This document shows positions 33,464-44,382 of a stretch of 64,000 nucleotides of DNA, in pieces. Both the position numbers and the translations under genes were made by a program. The notes under the pieces were generated by a model, which did not search any database, had not been told where the DNA came from, and saw only the letters and a program-made list of their open reading frames with translations. The stretch's first letter is position 1; each line of letters begins with the position of its first letter. The stretch is from Favolaschia claudopus (lineage: Eukaryota; Basidiomycota; Agaricomycetes; Agaricales; Mycenaceae), in NCBI GenBank assembly GCA_037176885.1, contig JAWWNJ010000251.1, positions 62,001-126,000 of the forward strand. Reading direction: 5' to 3'.

Positions 33464-33876
33464 TGTCATGGATCACAGACATCTTGGTGCACGGATGTCT
33501 CGGCTCCAAGTCTACGATCGTGAGTCTTGAATATTGTTCCTATGTCTATCTTTTATCCCTTGACTCTACATTCCATTCTCTCCTCATCATTCCTATCCTG
33601 AGACCCTACCTAGTTTCCTATGTCATTTATCCCTGTCTCAGAGACTCCCTACCATGTATAAGAAGTCGTAGATACTTCCGTTGAATATCATCTTACATTC
33701 AACCCACTTTTGTGTGCAAACACCTCTATTCAACAATCTATTCTCAAGTGACTAGTAAAGCTTGACGCTACTAGTCTACTTCTCTGCTGGAGAAATACAG
33801 TAAAGCGGAACGCTACTGTATTTTGGCATCTTGCGGATTTCCACGACGAACTCGAGGATCGACCGTATCTTTAACA
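33464..33876 (+). repeat. 5' LTR of the Gag-only element
   Basis: 413 bp, TG..CA ends, nearly identical to the 3' LTR. It is preceded by GTTGA and abuts the MULE transposase reading frame. Confidence 0.92.
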
Positions 33877-33955
33877 TTGGTGGACACATTGGGAAATCCG
33901 CTAAGCATTTATCCCTTTGATACACTTCGCCACTCACCTTCAACCATCCTTCATC

Positions 33956-36283
33956 ATGACGAACAACAAGAAGAAGAATAAGAAGGGAAGGCACGGCTCT
34001 GTTCAGAACACGCCGGACAATTCAGCAGATCACGCTGCTGATAATCCTGTCGCTACATCCACGATTGTTCATCCAAACGAGAGTCGCGGACCACCCCAGG
34101 ATCCTGTTCCGACTCAGTTCCCGTTTGATCCCGGTACACAGGGTTCACTCCCGCCCACTCGTTCACCCTCGCTTCTCTCGTCTCCCTCGAGACGTTCCCC
34201 TTTGGTGCTTAAATCGGCTGAAGATGAGAGCTTCGCAATCCCTGAGTTCACGGGATATGCTGGAGGCTACGCCCCTCAATCCGTTGACGAACACGCGCCA
34301 ATTGTCCATAGACACCTGGAGCTTCCTAGCTTCCTTTCCTTCTCCACCATCGTTCGCGAACACCCGGAATATGCTCCCCGTCATGCTCATGCTCTTGAGA
34401 TTGGAGCCTTATCTTTTGCGAAACAATTTCTCGAGGATCCATCTAAACTCTCAGTTCAACATGCAGAGATTTTCGATGAAGCATTGCAGGCCTTGTTGGA
34501 AGCACTCACTGAGGTGGAATGCACGGATTTGCGGGACAACGGAGGACAAGTCTATCGTCTTCGACGCGACACATTTTGGATGCTTTTGAAGCAGCTCGAA
34601 GATCTTCGAAAGTGCGCATCAGAAGCGTTTCAAGTTTGGGGCCAAAGCTTGCCTTCCATGCCAACCTGGGGGCGCTCGGAAGATCCTTTCGCTTGGTACG
34701 CAGCGAACGAATTCGAAATTCTGGGCATTTCATATCGAGCTGAGGTTGAAGCCTTTCTTGCGGCATTGACTCAGTGCTTTAATTTTGGAATCAACGAAAT
34801 TCGGGCCTTCAGCGAATCGGCTGAGAATAGCTTCCACCAGTATCCGCGTCGTCAATTCTCGGTGAATACCAGACGTTCGTTGCCGTCGGTGGAACGCTCC
34901 CCTACTTCATTCTCACCTACCCCTCGTCTCCGCCGAATTTCACCATCGCCTCCTCCGGTTCCAGCAAGTGGAAATAGCGAGGACAAGCGCGATTCGGAGC
35001 AGGACAACCTCGGACATCTTGATGAGCCAAAAATCAAGAAAGGCAAGAGGGACATAAAAACGTGCAAAGGCAATTCTCATCGCGCTACTGTTGAAGAGGT
35101 CTCGGATGAAGATGCTCCTCCGATTCGCAGGCACTCTGTACGCCGCACAAAGATGGAGGAGGTCCCCGATGAATACGATCTTGGCTATGAAACAGCCGTT
35201 GAAGACGCAAAATTCATACCTGTCTCAATTCCAGATTCCGATTTGGTTTTTGGAAGGGCTCGCGCAACCCCGCCTACGCATTTTCACGCTGCGTTTGCGC
35301 CTATGCCCTTCGAGCCTAAACAAAACACTAGTCAAAATTCACCGGCATTGCGGGATACAACTCGTAATACACCGCCGCGTTTTACGAGCTTGGGAATTCA
35401 AGTGCCGGGGTATCCGCGTGCATCGAGCGTTTCGGCAACGTGAACCGCTACAATTCTTGGGCAGGAAGGTCCCAGTGACTCGGATGGCTCAGACTCGTCT
35501 GATTCTGACGACAAAGGCGACCGTTGGCGCGGCCTCAACCGTGGGAACACTGGAAGGGGTCCGCCGAACAAATCACCACCGAGTCGTGCAGCCGCGGGCA
35601 ATCCAGGTGACCCTGATGATAGTTCCAGTGACTCCAGTGACGAGGATAGAAGAGATTCTCGCGCACGGCACTTGAAATCATCGAAGAAGGACAACAGCAA
35701 TGAAAGCCGATACTTTGACCTCCGGTTGAAAGACGCAGACATTCCAAAGTGGGATGGGGATCCGGACAAACTGCTGCGATGGATTCAGGAAATCAATCTA
35801 TTTGCAGAAGGGGGCAAACGTGCCTTCAAACAACTAGGCCTTATCATTCCACGGGCATTAACTGGTCCCGCAAAGAGCTGGTACTTCAGTCTTGGCGACA
35901 AATATCAGCAAGAAATTCGGCAAGACTGGGGAACCATGCGTCGAGGGATTGCGAATTTCTTCCTTACCAGCAAATGGCTTGAAAAGAGTCGGGCCAAGGC
36001 ACTGCGCGCGAAGTTCCGAGAGCACGGATTTGCAAAGGAAAAACCCACCGATTATTTCATTCGCAAACGCGAATTGCTCAGTTCGGTCTACACGCTCAGC
36101 GACTCTGATGTTATTTCTGAAGTCATGAACGGGGCTCCTCGCAATTGGTGCACCGTGCTTGACACACAGAAATACAAGAAAGTTGTCGAGTTTCACGCCG
36201 CGCTCGCATTCCACGAAGATACACTGTTGGAATTAGCGCTGGACTGGATGGAAACAGAAGTTGAACATACTGCTGAGTTCTGA
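33956..36283 (+). pseudogene. Gag of the Gag-only LTR element, one in-frame TGA
   Basis: One frame from ATG 33956 (MTNNKKKNKKGRHGS) to the stop at 36283. It is 775 codons if the single TGA at 35441-35443 (codon 496) is ignored. The N-terminal part is P/S-rich and acidic. The C-terminal part is a Gypsy-type retrotransposon gag domain: IPKWDGDPDKLLRWIQEIN, LTGPAKSWYFSLGDKYQQ, PTDYFIRKRELLSSVYTLSD, VISEVMNGAPRNW, then the VEFHAALAFHEDTLL segment. This protein would form the virus-like particle. Between the TGA and the gag domain the frame stays open (SDSDGSDSSDSDDKGD), so this is a one-base nonsense change or a programmed readthrough site. I favour a mutation. No zinc knuckle is visible. Confidence 0.8.
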
Positions 36284-36311
36284 TCCTCACAACTGTAGAC
36301 TGGGGGGGCTA

Positions 36312-36723
36312 TGTCATGGATCACAGACATCTTGGTGCACGGATGTCTCGGCTCCAAGTCTACGATCGTGAGTCTTGAATATTGTTCCTATGTCTATCTT
36401 TTATCCCTTGACTCTACATTCCATTCTCTCCTCATCATTCCTATCCTGAGACCCTACCTAGTTTCCTATGTCATTTATCCCTGTCTCAGAGACTCCCTAC
36501 CATGTATAAGAAGTCGTAGATACTCCGTTGAATATCATCTTACATTCAACCCACTTTTGTGTGCAAACACCTCTATTCAACAATCTATTCTCAAGTGACT
36601 AGTAAAGCTTGACGCTACTAGTCTACTTCTCTGCTGGAGAAATACAGTAAAGCGGAACGCTACTGTATTTTGGCATCTTGCGGATTTCCACGACGAACTC
36701 GAGGATCGACCGTATCTTTAACA
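36312..36723 (+). repeat. 3' LTR of the Gag-only element
   Basis: 412 bp, same ends as the 5' LTR, preceded by a purine-rich tract at 36298-36311 and followed by the GTTGA duplication. Confidence 0.92.
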
Positions 36724-37321
36724 GTTGACTACCGTGGCAGTTTCCATTCATTGTTCTACTGCAGAGGATTCTGAGGCAGAGATGACAGTACCTTGATCCT
36801 CAGCGCTATTAGAGAATCTATCCGAGTCTAGTCCAACAGCATCGATGTGGTCTTGCGCAGCTTTTCGATCAGTTTCGGATAGACGTAGTTTTATCAAGAT
36901 AGAGGCTGGAGTGGGAGATTTTGCAGTGAGAGGAGGCACGAAAGCAATTTTCTCTGCAAGATCGACAGTTTCCGAGGCCATCGAGGAGTCTTCAAGCGGA
37001 GCTCTGCTTCAGACGCGGCGTCGGGGGAAAGAAGCAGAAGGAAGCGGGGAAGCGGAACGTGATCGCGTTCGTGACTATGACGTAGTGACATCGGTGACTA
37101 ACTACGTTACATACGTGACGCGTCACAATGATCCCGGCGCGAGTTGAAAATCCGAATATAGTCTTTTCTGAGACAAAATACGACGGAAAGGATTTGTTGT
37201 GCCCGAATAACAAACGACGTGTACTTACATCGGTAATCCTTTTCTTTGACACATCCTCGTTCAATTATCCCCACCGCAATTCAACATTGCAGTCCCGAAA
37301 GTTGTATCAACATACCCATAA

Positions 37322-37784
37322 TAGGGGCATTCAAAGTAAAACTTCGCTTTTGCGCTTATGCGCTTTCGTGCTTTCGCGCTTTTCCGCGGCTGGGCCGGCA
37401 TGACATGTCAATTGCGGCGCTCAACGGCAGGAATCAATCCGAGTGACACGTCGATCACTATCCGTTTTGGGAAGGCGCATCAACGCGCTTCTCCCCGCAT
37501 GAGACAACTGGACAGTGGGTCCGAGAGGATCGGCTGGGCTGAATAAGTGATAATACAGCTCTCCGGTGTCGTCGAATGTCTCCTTCAACCCAGGGAGGGT
37601 GAGTTTCTAGGGTTTCAACTGCGCCGAAATCATCCGAGAATCAATCCGATGAACCCGTCGTTTCGCACGCTGACATTTGCCGAGCATTGCCAGCTTGACA
37701 TATCATGCCGGCTCAGCCGCGGAAAAGCGTAGAAGCGTAAAAGCGCAAAAGCGCGTAAGCCAAGGTTTACTTTGAATGCCCCTA
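37322..37784. mobile_element. 463-bp MITE with about 90-bp inverted repeats (TAGGGGCATTCAAAG ends)
   Basis: TAGGGGCATTCAAAGTAAA at 37322 is mirrored to 37784. The arms include GCGCTTTTGCGC/GCTTTCGCGCTTTTCC motifs and GCCGGCATGA. TA on both sides. Non-coding. Confidence 0.8.
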
Positions 37785-37790
37785 ATATAG

Positions 37791-37915
37791 TAGAGTCCAT
37801 CGACCCCATACAACTGAGCCCAGGCTGTGAATGGCTCGTAGCCGTGACATATTATTTGCAACAAGAGTCTTGGCCAATTGGCGTGTCGTGGTTCGATTCC
37901 TGTGGGTGTAGTCTA
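37791..37915 (+). repeat. tRNA-derived SINE candidate, copy 2
   Basis: It contains TGTGAATGGCTCGTAGCCG (A-box region) and GGTTCGATTCC (perfect B box) about 70 bp downstream. It shares an upstream CCGACCCCATA and GAGC.CAGG..GTGAATGGCTC with the copy at 25095. It does not fold as a standard tRNA. SINE ancestry is inference from the two shared copies. Confidence 0.45.
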
Positions 37916-38602
37916 TTCAGGTTACTTTTTTATCTTCAAGTTATGTTCCCCAATGAGTTCATTAGTTACGAATACCTACCATCCACTTCCACCTCACCGC
38001 TACCCCCCTCCTCCTCATCTCCGCGCCGCGAACTCTTCGATTTCCACATCGCACATAGTCTCCCGCAGTCAGACTCTATGAGATATATGATAGTCGATAT
38101 ATCTTTTTATATAGAGTCTGATTTTGTTGGCACCTGTCACCAAGGACGGCAACCCCGCCATTCCAAGGGTGATGGCAAATCGGTCGCCAGACCGATCAAA
38201 GCCGATGGCCCCGGCCAGTAAAACCCTCGGCCATCTGAGGCTATTTCCGGCGAAATAAAGCCCTCGAAATGACCGATTTTTCCAGAGATCCCCAGCGGAC
38301 TACTTATATACAAGAGGTGATATGACATAAGTGAGCACAGCATGATGTCTTGGAGACAGAGAACTTCTGCCCAAGTCATAGCTGTGGAGTCCCCTGACAG
38401 CAATGCAAAAAGATTGCTACATACAGTATCCTGGATAGAATGCAGCTTGAGCATGATTGGGGATGGCCACAGGTGCTAAGGGAATCCGAGATGGCCCAGC
38501 GACAGGATTCTGAGCATTAAACTCGTTCTGAGCTGCTGTAGCCTCCCTATTTTCTCTGCGACGTTGTTGCCGCAGCTTGGAAGCAAAAAAAGTGTTGCTC
38601 AT

Positions 38603-38797
38603 AACTTTGCGGTAGCCACCGGTGGCTATTGGTAGCTTCTCGTGTACAATAGTTTCTTGAGCCTCCGGCTCAAGGTAGCCACCACTGCATCCTGTCAATA
38701 GGACGTACAAATGGTGGCTAATCTACCCAGAGGCTGTCGTCTGGTCCCGAGAAAAATTAGCCACCAATAGCCACCAGTGGCTACCGCAAAGCCTCTA
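38603..38797. mobile_element. MITE related to the 30298 element
   Basis: It ends with CCGCAAAGCCTCTA and starts ACTTTGCGGTAGCCACC, with the outermost bases of the left end lost. The interior has the same AGCCACC/GGTGGCTA pattern. TA at both borders. Confidence 0.7.
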
Positions 38798-39196
38798 ATG
38801 TTGCCTAGAGGAGTTGCCCAGAAGACCCAGAATGTCGGAGTTGTCGGCGGCTCCTTATATCCCTTTGAGATCTTTCACTGCCAAATTCGGTCGCTAGACA
38901 TTGCCAGGAGAATTCAATTCCCTAAACTTATTGATGCTCCTTTTTCTGCAGTGGCAGGTGGAAGTGGGAAAATTTGGCGTGGTTAAAACCTAAGTTCGTG
39001 ACACCGTGCTGTGAGAGTGGTCCGAGGCAGCAGCGAACTAAGGCCGCGCAGGTGGACTTCACACAGGGTAGACTATTTCAACAGCTACGGACACACAAAA
39101 AGATCCTCGGAGGATCCATCAAAACTTAGACTCGTGACCAGTCTACTACGCGAGGCCGACAATTGTGGCAAGCACGTCGGGCGTAGTAGACTGGTA

Positions 39197-39445
39197 CTTC
39201 TCGGGACAAGCCAAAGGGCTGTCGCGGAGTTTGCCCAAAGGGCTGTCGCGGAGTTTGAAAATTTACTATGCTAGACTCCTATTAAGTTCAGTATTTTCGA
39301 CGCAATAGGTAGAGGAAATGACAGTTGAGAAAAGGCTGGGTCACATACTGTCACATAGCTTGATGTGTTCGCATCAATCGGCGAATGACCGGCACCACCC
39401 AAAAATTTCAAACTCCGCGACAGCCCTTTGGCTTGTCCCGAGAAG
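39197..39445. repeat. Inverted repeat CTTCTCGGGACAAGCC, with a local tandem copy
   Basis: CTTCTCGGGACAAGCCAAAG at 39197 is mirrored to 39445. Within the left arm AAAGGGCTGTCGCGGAGTTTG occurs twice in tandem. Just upstream, ACCAGTCTACTACGC and GCGTAGTAGACTGGT form a separate hairpin (39137-39194). It lies at the 3' end of the Plavaka transposase frame and probably replaced its original terminus. Confidence 0.55.
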
Positions 39446-42400
39446 TCAATGGTATAGAATGCCTCTCGTGATGCTCCGAAAATGGGACAGAGTAAAACTC
39501 CTCGCACAACATGCTCTAGTGCAATAAACATCACACCCGACTTCCGTTCGCGTATTGGGCAGTCGGTGCGGGTTTTCGGATGCCACGAAGAGCGACGGAA
39601 AGGTCTTACCATTGCCAGATCCAATTTTACTCCGTCCGGCAGGAAGCATCGGAAGACTAATGCCAGTTCTGCCATTGCCAGCGGATCGTCTTCGGCATTG
39701 AAGATGACAGAATCATACCGCGGCTCGTTGTGGAAAGATGGGTTACAGCGTAGGATGTCGCGCTCGCTTTTCCAATTCACCGAAGACTGGAAGTTGACGT
39801 AGAGGGCCTTGCACGGCATGATCTAAGGATTTGTATGAGCCCGCCATTTGATTACAAGGGAAGTAAACCTGCCTCGAAATCTTGTTCCATGCGAAGAGGG
39901 TACGCTGGATGATGCCGAGCTAGATATTGCCTTAGATTCATGTTGAAATTCCGAAACAGAGGGTTGTTTCCCTGTTTTGATTCAAGAGATATCGGCGAAA
40001 TACGCCTTTCCGGGGCACCCAGCGACCAATGAACGAATGACTGGGGCGCTGGAGGTGGAATCAGGTCGTCTCCGGCATCCTCCTGGCTTTTCTGCCACAT
40101 TGCAACCTGCATGTCTAGGCGTGCCATGGCTTCCTCATTCTCGTCAATCAACGCTATCTTACCTCCATGTCAGCATATGTGCTGAAAAGCAGAATTTTGC
40201 AGCATACCTGATGCTCGGCATTTTTGGCGTTTGTGATTTGGTACATCTCGCTGACCTCCTGCTGAAAGCCTTCCCCAACGCGCGTATTTTGATTTCGACT
40301 CGTCCCCTTTCCCATAAAATTCTCAATGGCGTGGCTGAGGAAGTGGTGCTTGAGGTAATTGAAAGATTTGCCGTGTTTCTCGGATATCTTCTGTTTATCG
40401 ACGCGGGTTGGAATGAATTCTGTACAGAAATCAACGGATCATACCTCGCAACATGCCTCGTACTCAATCTGCAGCTCTCTGAGATATTGCAGCCGAGATT
40501 TTGTCGTCACCTCAAGTGCGAGCATTGCTTGAATTTTTTGCAGGGCACGCATCCACTGAACCAACCATGAATTGGTTGGCACCAGTTGGACAATGCACGG
40601 CAGTACACACTTCGTTCCGTTTAGTACAGAGAAAAAAACAGGGTTAACAACGCACCTTGAGGATGTCGACAAATGTTTGACCCTCTGAGTAGCTGATATT
40701 GGTTGCGCCGAAAATGTGCTTTAAGTTACGCCATCGAGGGAACTGGTCCATCCTGAGTGTGAACATGAGCAGATTACGATTACCGAAACAAAAGTGCTTA
40801 CCACTGGTTGAACGTGGACGCGAGTTGGTGATTCTGAAGATATTCTTTCAGAAGCACCCACGCGTGTCGCCCGAACTCGCCACCATCGAAAAAATGAAGC
40901 TTATCGAAGCCGACCGCTTTGTAAAGCTCTGAGTGGGCAAACTCCCACAAAAAATGCTACAATGAATGAATTTCGACCCTAATCATGCGCACAAAGACAC
41001 GTACCACAAAGTCGTGTAATCCATACTCTCTCAGATACTCCTCTCTCGCAGTTTTAGGCCCACGAGGCGCATCTGTGAGTACGCGCTTCATGGAGACGGC
41101 TGTGCGAGCGGGGTATACCTGGGATAGACGGTGAAGATCATCTTTGTGAACCAGGCATTGAGGGCAAGGGTGCAGGGCCCTGGAGTTGCGAATAGCAAGC
41201 CAAGCTGCGATTTCCTCGAAGTCCATTGACTCGATGAGGATGCCCGGATACGCAGTGCGAAGAACCCCATCCCCAAACTTCAGAGTTTCTCCCCCCAGCG
41301 AGCGCTTCTGCAGAGACGACAAAATCAAACGGCATACCGCATGATAAATCTGGCGCTTGAGCTGGTCATATTCCGACCGCAGAGAGCCAGAAAGAGTCTT
41401 AGGGTCAATTTCCCGCAACTCAGGAGGCCAAGACAAAGGGTGTATATCAATCAGAAACTCGTCTTTGGTGCCATGAAAACATCATCCTTTACCATTCTCA
41501 CAAATCCGGCTAAAGTGCCGCCCCCATTTCCCGACCCGTTTCAAGTTGCTGACTCGATCCAGCAGCCTCGGACAAGGATGGGATGCATCTTCACTTTCGT
41601 GGAGACCAGGCCCTTGTCTAACCAGATGTGAAGACCCACAAAGCAAGGGGGATACTTTGGCTTCTCAGGCAGCTGGTCCTGTAAATAAGATAGAGAGCGT
41701 GGGATCCCCGCACCTTACTTAAGCACGTTATGTAACGCTTATTAATCGTTCCCACGGCCAAATCCCCAGTCGCACAAAAAATTTCGTGCTCTTTCCGGCC
41801 TGCGGAAGGGCTGACCTACAGACTTAGAAGACATTCTCGCTGTTTCGGCTCTGAAATTTTGGTTTTTGGTTTGAAAAGCACCTTCCACACTGCAACGAGG
41901 TTCTGTTGTCAGGATATGAATTTGTTGGTTCGCATCATTCCGACTTCGGACATTTCTTATCCATTGATACCTATCTACATTTATATACTTCTCGTAGTTG
42001 AGTATGGTCTACAATCAATCACTCTTACTCTCAACCCCCATCTTGACCACTGAGTCTTTCTCTCTTGTGCCCCTCCGTGTGCTCCTGCACCTAGCTCTTG
42101 TTCCGATCGAGCTCTATCGGCTTCCAGCCACCTCGGTTTATATTCTGATATCTGTCACTCATTGCGCCGCAAAGGTTTGACAGGTCCCACCCTTAAGCGA
42201 GCTGCCGAAGCATGCCGAGATGACTATCCTGTGGCTGTGCTGGCCAAATTTTCCTCCGAATTTTTTGAAAAGTGTCCCATTTGGTGAGAAAACCACATAG
42301 AAACACTCAGAAAAAAAGTGGTCTGAATTTTTTTGTGGGTCATATAGCAAGAGACCAGGGGACATTTTGGCAACTCTGCCCAATAGGAACCCTTCATTGA

Positions 42401-43601
42401 ACCTCTATCTAAGACTTGTATTGGGCAAAATTCCCAATCTGGACCTTAGCATCGTGCTATAAGCCCTCGACGTCGAGCGTGACAATGTCACAGTGTGATG
42501 CTGACATAAGGGTGCGGGGATCCCACGCTCTCTATCTTAGTTCAGTTTGATCGGAGCTCGCGAACGAGCAGTAAAATTTGCGTACATCGATTTCGCGCCA
42601 CATTGTTCCGGTCCAGGGTTCGTCGTAAAGGGGATTTGAGAAATCAATTTCGCCATTCAAGCACAGGAATTTTTGCTGTGAGTACCAGGTACTGACGGCC
42701 GCGAGTGATTCATTGCAAATCCAGCGCTTCATGAGTTTCCACGGGTCACGGAATTCGACGTCAATGTTGTATCTTTTTCCTTTGAAGTCCACGACGAAAC
42801 TTTCTGTTTCGAACTAAAAACCCCGTAAGTAATATTCGCACAGCGCTTGAATCATACTCACAGCAACATTGGTGAGCCGTGCTGCAACGAGAGACCGATT
42901 CAGGTCGCGGTGATTGCGGAACGTAACGAAAGAGTCGGTAGAATAGACTCCACCATGCATATCACGCAAGTCTTCGTCAATGTCATGCTTTGGCATGCGA
43001 CGTTTGATGCACCGAGAAGCGAATTTGTAGTCCGCAAATGTGCGGAACGGCGCAAACGGGCGATTGCCAGGATGTCTTGGAGTTCCATGGTACGAGGGCA
43101 CTTGCGCTTCCGGCGAACTTTCGAGGGGAATGATTTCAGGAAGCGGTTTTTCGGCGTTGCGATGGTGTCGAACGTAAATGAATTTTTCTGGCAAAAGAGC
43201 GGTGGACTCGACGGGAACAGGACCCTCTTCCGGCTCTGAGACACCCAGTTCCACATCGTCTGAAGCATCATTGTCAACGTCCATAGGGGAATCTGGCTGG
43301 ACGGCATTGGCAACAGGAGCGGAGAACTTGACATTTGTTAGCTGTTAGGACGGAATGACTCGATACAAACACGCACTAGATTATGAGGAATAGTGAGAGG
43401 AGACTTTTGGCGTTGGCGTCGCCGCTGTCTGTAGTAGTCCAAAGCTTGTCTCCGATTCTGCGCGTTAATTTTGCAGATTTGCTCGTGCTGAAGTAGATTT
43501 GCGACATGATCTTTACAGTATATGCATTTTTTCAAACTGAGTTGAGATTGAGTTGAGTGCCGTCGAGTGCGCTTGTTATTGGCGCTTTTTCGAGGCGGCA
43601 T
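39271..43601 (-). pseudogene. Plavaka transposase, decayed and interrupted by a MITE
   Basis: It starts ATG 43601 (MPPRKSANNKRTRRHST) with a small CIYC..HEQIC zinc motif. After an intron come a disordered acidic part and PFAPFRTFADYKFASR (N-terminal Plavaka region). FRDPWKLMKRWI and GTMWREIDVRKFYCSF lead to the MITE at 41686-42539. Beyond it follow NGSGNGGGTLAGF, a domain with LHPCPQCLVHKDDLHRLSQV (paired Cys), HFLWEFAHSELYKAVGFDKL, FFDGGEFGRHAWVLLKEY, FPRWRNLKHIFGATN and HGKSFNYLKHHFLSHAIENF. These are family hallmarks of the Plavaka (CACTA-related) transposase. Damage includes TGA at 41541-41543 in place of a residue before NGSGNGGG, apparent frame changes, and loss of the natural end. Not functional. 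Confidence 0.75.
41686..42539. mobile_element. MITE (AAGATAGAGAGCGTGGGATC ends), long copy
   Basis: TAAGATAGAGAGCGTGGGAT at 41686 is mirrored to 42539, TA-flanked, with GCACGTTATGTAACGC near one end. It is inserted at an exon edge of the Plavaka transposase. A second copy in opposite orientation lies at 52282-52880. This copy has about 256 extra bases starting at 41907 (TGTCAGGATATG...), with TATA-like TTTATATACTT, that could be a solo LTR. Confidence 0.8.
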
Positions 43602-43730
43602 GGTGACGGTGTGGAAGGAACTGGAAAGGGGAGAGAAAACCGAATGCACGAGACCGTGCTGCAATTGACGTCATTGGCTCCACCACCGACTTAGACTTCG
43701 CGCTACTTCCTCATTATTCACCATTTATCC
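43602..43730. promoter_or_regulatory. Shared 129-bp divergent promoter region
   Basis: This is the gap between the transposase start (43601, minus) and the small basic gene start (43731, plus). Both genes must draw their promoters from here or from each other's leader. No TATA box stands out. Inference from gene layout. Confidence 0.4.
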
Positions 43731-44161
43731 ATGCTTCCGCCCAGAGTTCGCCGCCATAGTTCAGAGGTCACTCATGTCTCAGACTCCGAACCCGAGAGAG
43801 AAGCTAAGAGAGCGAAAATTCGAGCGGAACGAAGAGCCAAACGACGCCTGCGTCGGAACACCGAAAACTTGAATCCTCATTCTGATGCGGGTGCGTGAAT
43901 CATTCATATTGCATAGATATGAGCTCTGATTAATGGTCTGTAGAGAATCGAAAGCCATATTCCCGGGCCCCCAGAGCAGACAAGCCTCGAAAACAGCGTA
44001 GATCGATGGTCGACAAATGTGTTGGTCCAGATTTGCCGTTAGGCGACATCGAGTCGGCCCCGGTTTCAGATAGGGTGTTAGACAACCTAGATCATGGCTT
44101 GGATCTACTGCTGGAGCGACTAGATGGGTTGGAAGCAAGGTTTTCGAGGCGCAAAACCTGA
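43731..44161 (+). CDS. Small basic protein carried by the Plavaka locus
   Basis: Two exons, 43731-43890 and 43944-44161, around a 53-bp GT..AG intron give 125 residues in one frame (MLPPRVRRHSSEVTHVSD to SRRKT, TGA). The N-terminal half is very basic (EAKRAKIRAERRAKRRLRR), suited to nucleic-acid binding or nuclear import. The C-terminal half ends in a leucine-rich helix (DNLDHGLDLLLERLDGLEAR) that could form a coiled coil. It is transcribed divergently from the transposase across 129 bp. I recognise no family. A DNA-binding or transposition-helper role is speculation from position and charge. Confidence 0.6.
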
Positions 44162-44382
44162 GTCGAGTAGCCAGAATGAGCGTGTAAAGCAATATTGTCT
44201 GAACGGCTCGACGACATGCTACCCTCCGGCGACGACAAACCTAGCCTAGATTCCGCAGCCAACACGATGACATCATAACCACAAGCGATGGGGTGGGGTA
44301 GGTGGGGCGGGTGGAGCCATGGGATTTAAAGGCAACCAGGTGCGCTCTCTTCTCTTCTATCAACGCCCACATTCTATTTCTC

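Larger units (their letters stand above)
33464..36723 (+). mobile_element. Young Gag-only LTR retrotransposon (Ty3/Gypsy derivative)
   Basis: Two direct LTRs (33464-33876 and 36312-36723) start TGTCATGG and end TTTAACA. They differ by about one base (CTTCC versus CTCC). The 5-bp duplication GTTGA lies on both sides (33459-33463 and 36724-36728). A candidate primer-binding region follows the 5' LTR (TTGGTGGACACATTGGG), and the purine tract CTGGGGGGGCTA precedes the 3' LTR. The 2.4-kb interior encodes only a Gag-like protein: no protease, reverse transcriptase or integrase. It must therefore depend on enzymes from a related Gypsy element. It matches the concept of terminal-repeat retrotransposons with a GAG domain (TR-GAG). 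Confidence 0.9.
31316..36981 (-). pseudogene. MULE-type transposase gene, split by an LTR element and truncated
   Basis: Starts at ATG 36981 (MASETVDLAEKIAF) and runs to 36724. It is interrupted by the LTR element at 33464-36723 and resumes at 33463. Introns at 33117-33172 and 31807-31860 have good borders. The catalytic part reads MDLTFGVCNGRALLAILMV (first Asp), ATDNDPRERYG, LLLCIFHVWQAWRNGLN and RTTNALESFNGRLKG (Glu region), as in Mutator-like transposases that cut and paste DNA. Damage: in-frame TGA at 36748-36750 and at 32650-32652 (a conserved Trp position before KYGHKKQ), a frameshift near 31443, and loss of the C-terminus where the element at 30503-31315 inserted. Clearly inactive. 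Confidence 0.75.

Noticed and set aside
39977..40570. 197-codon plus-strand frame
   Set aside because: Antisense of the Plavaka transposase C-terminal region.
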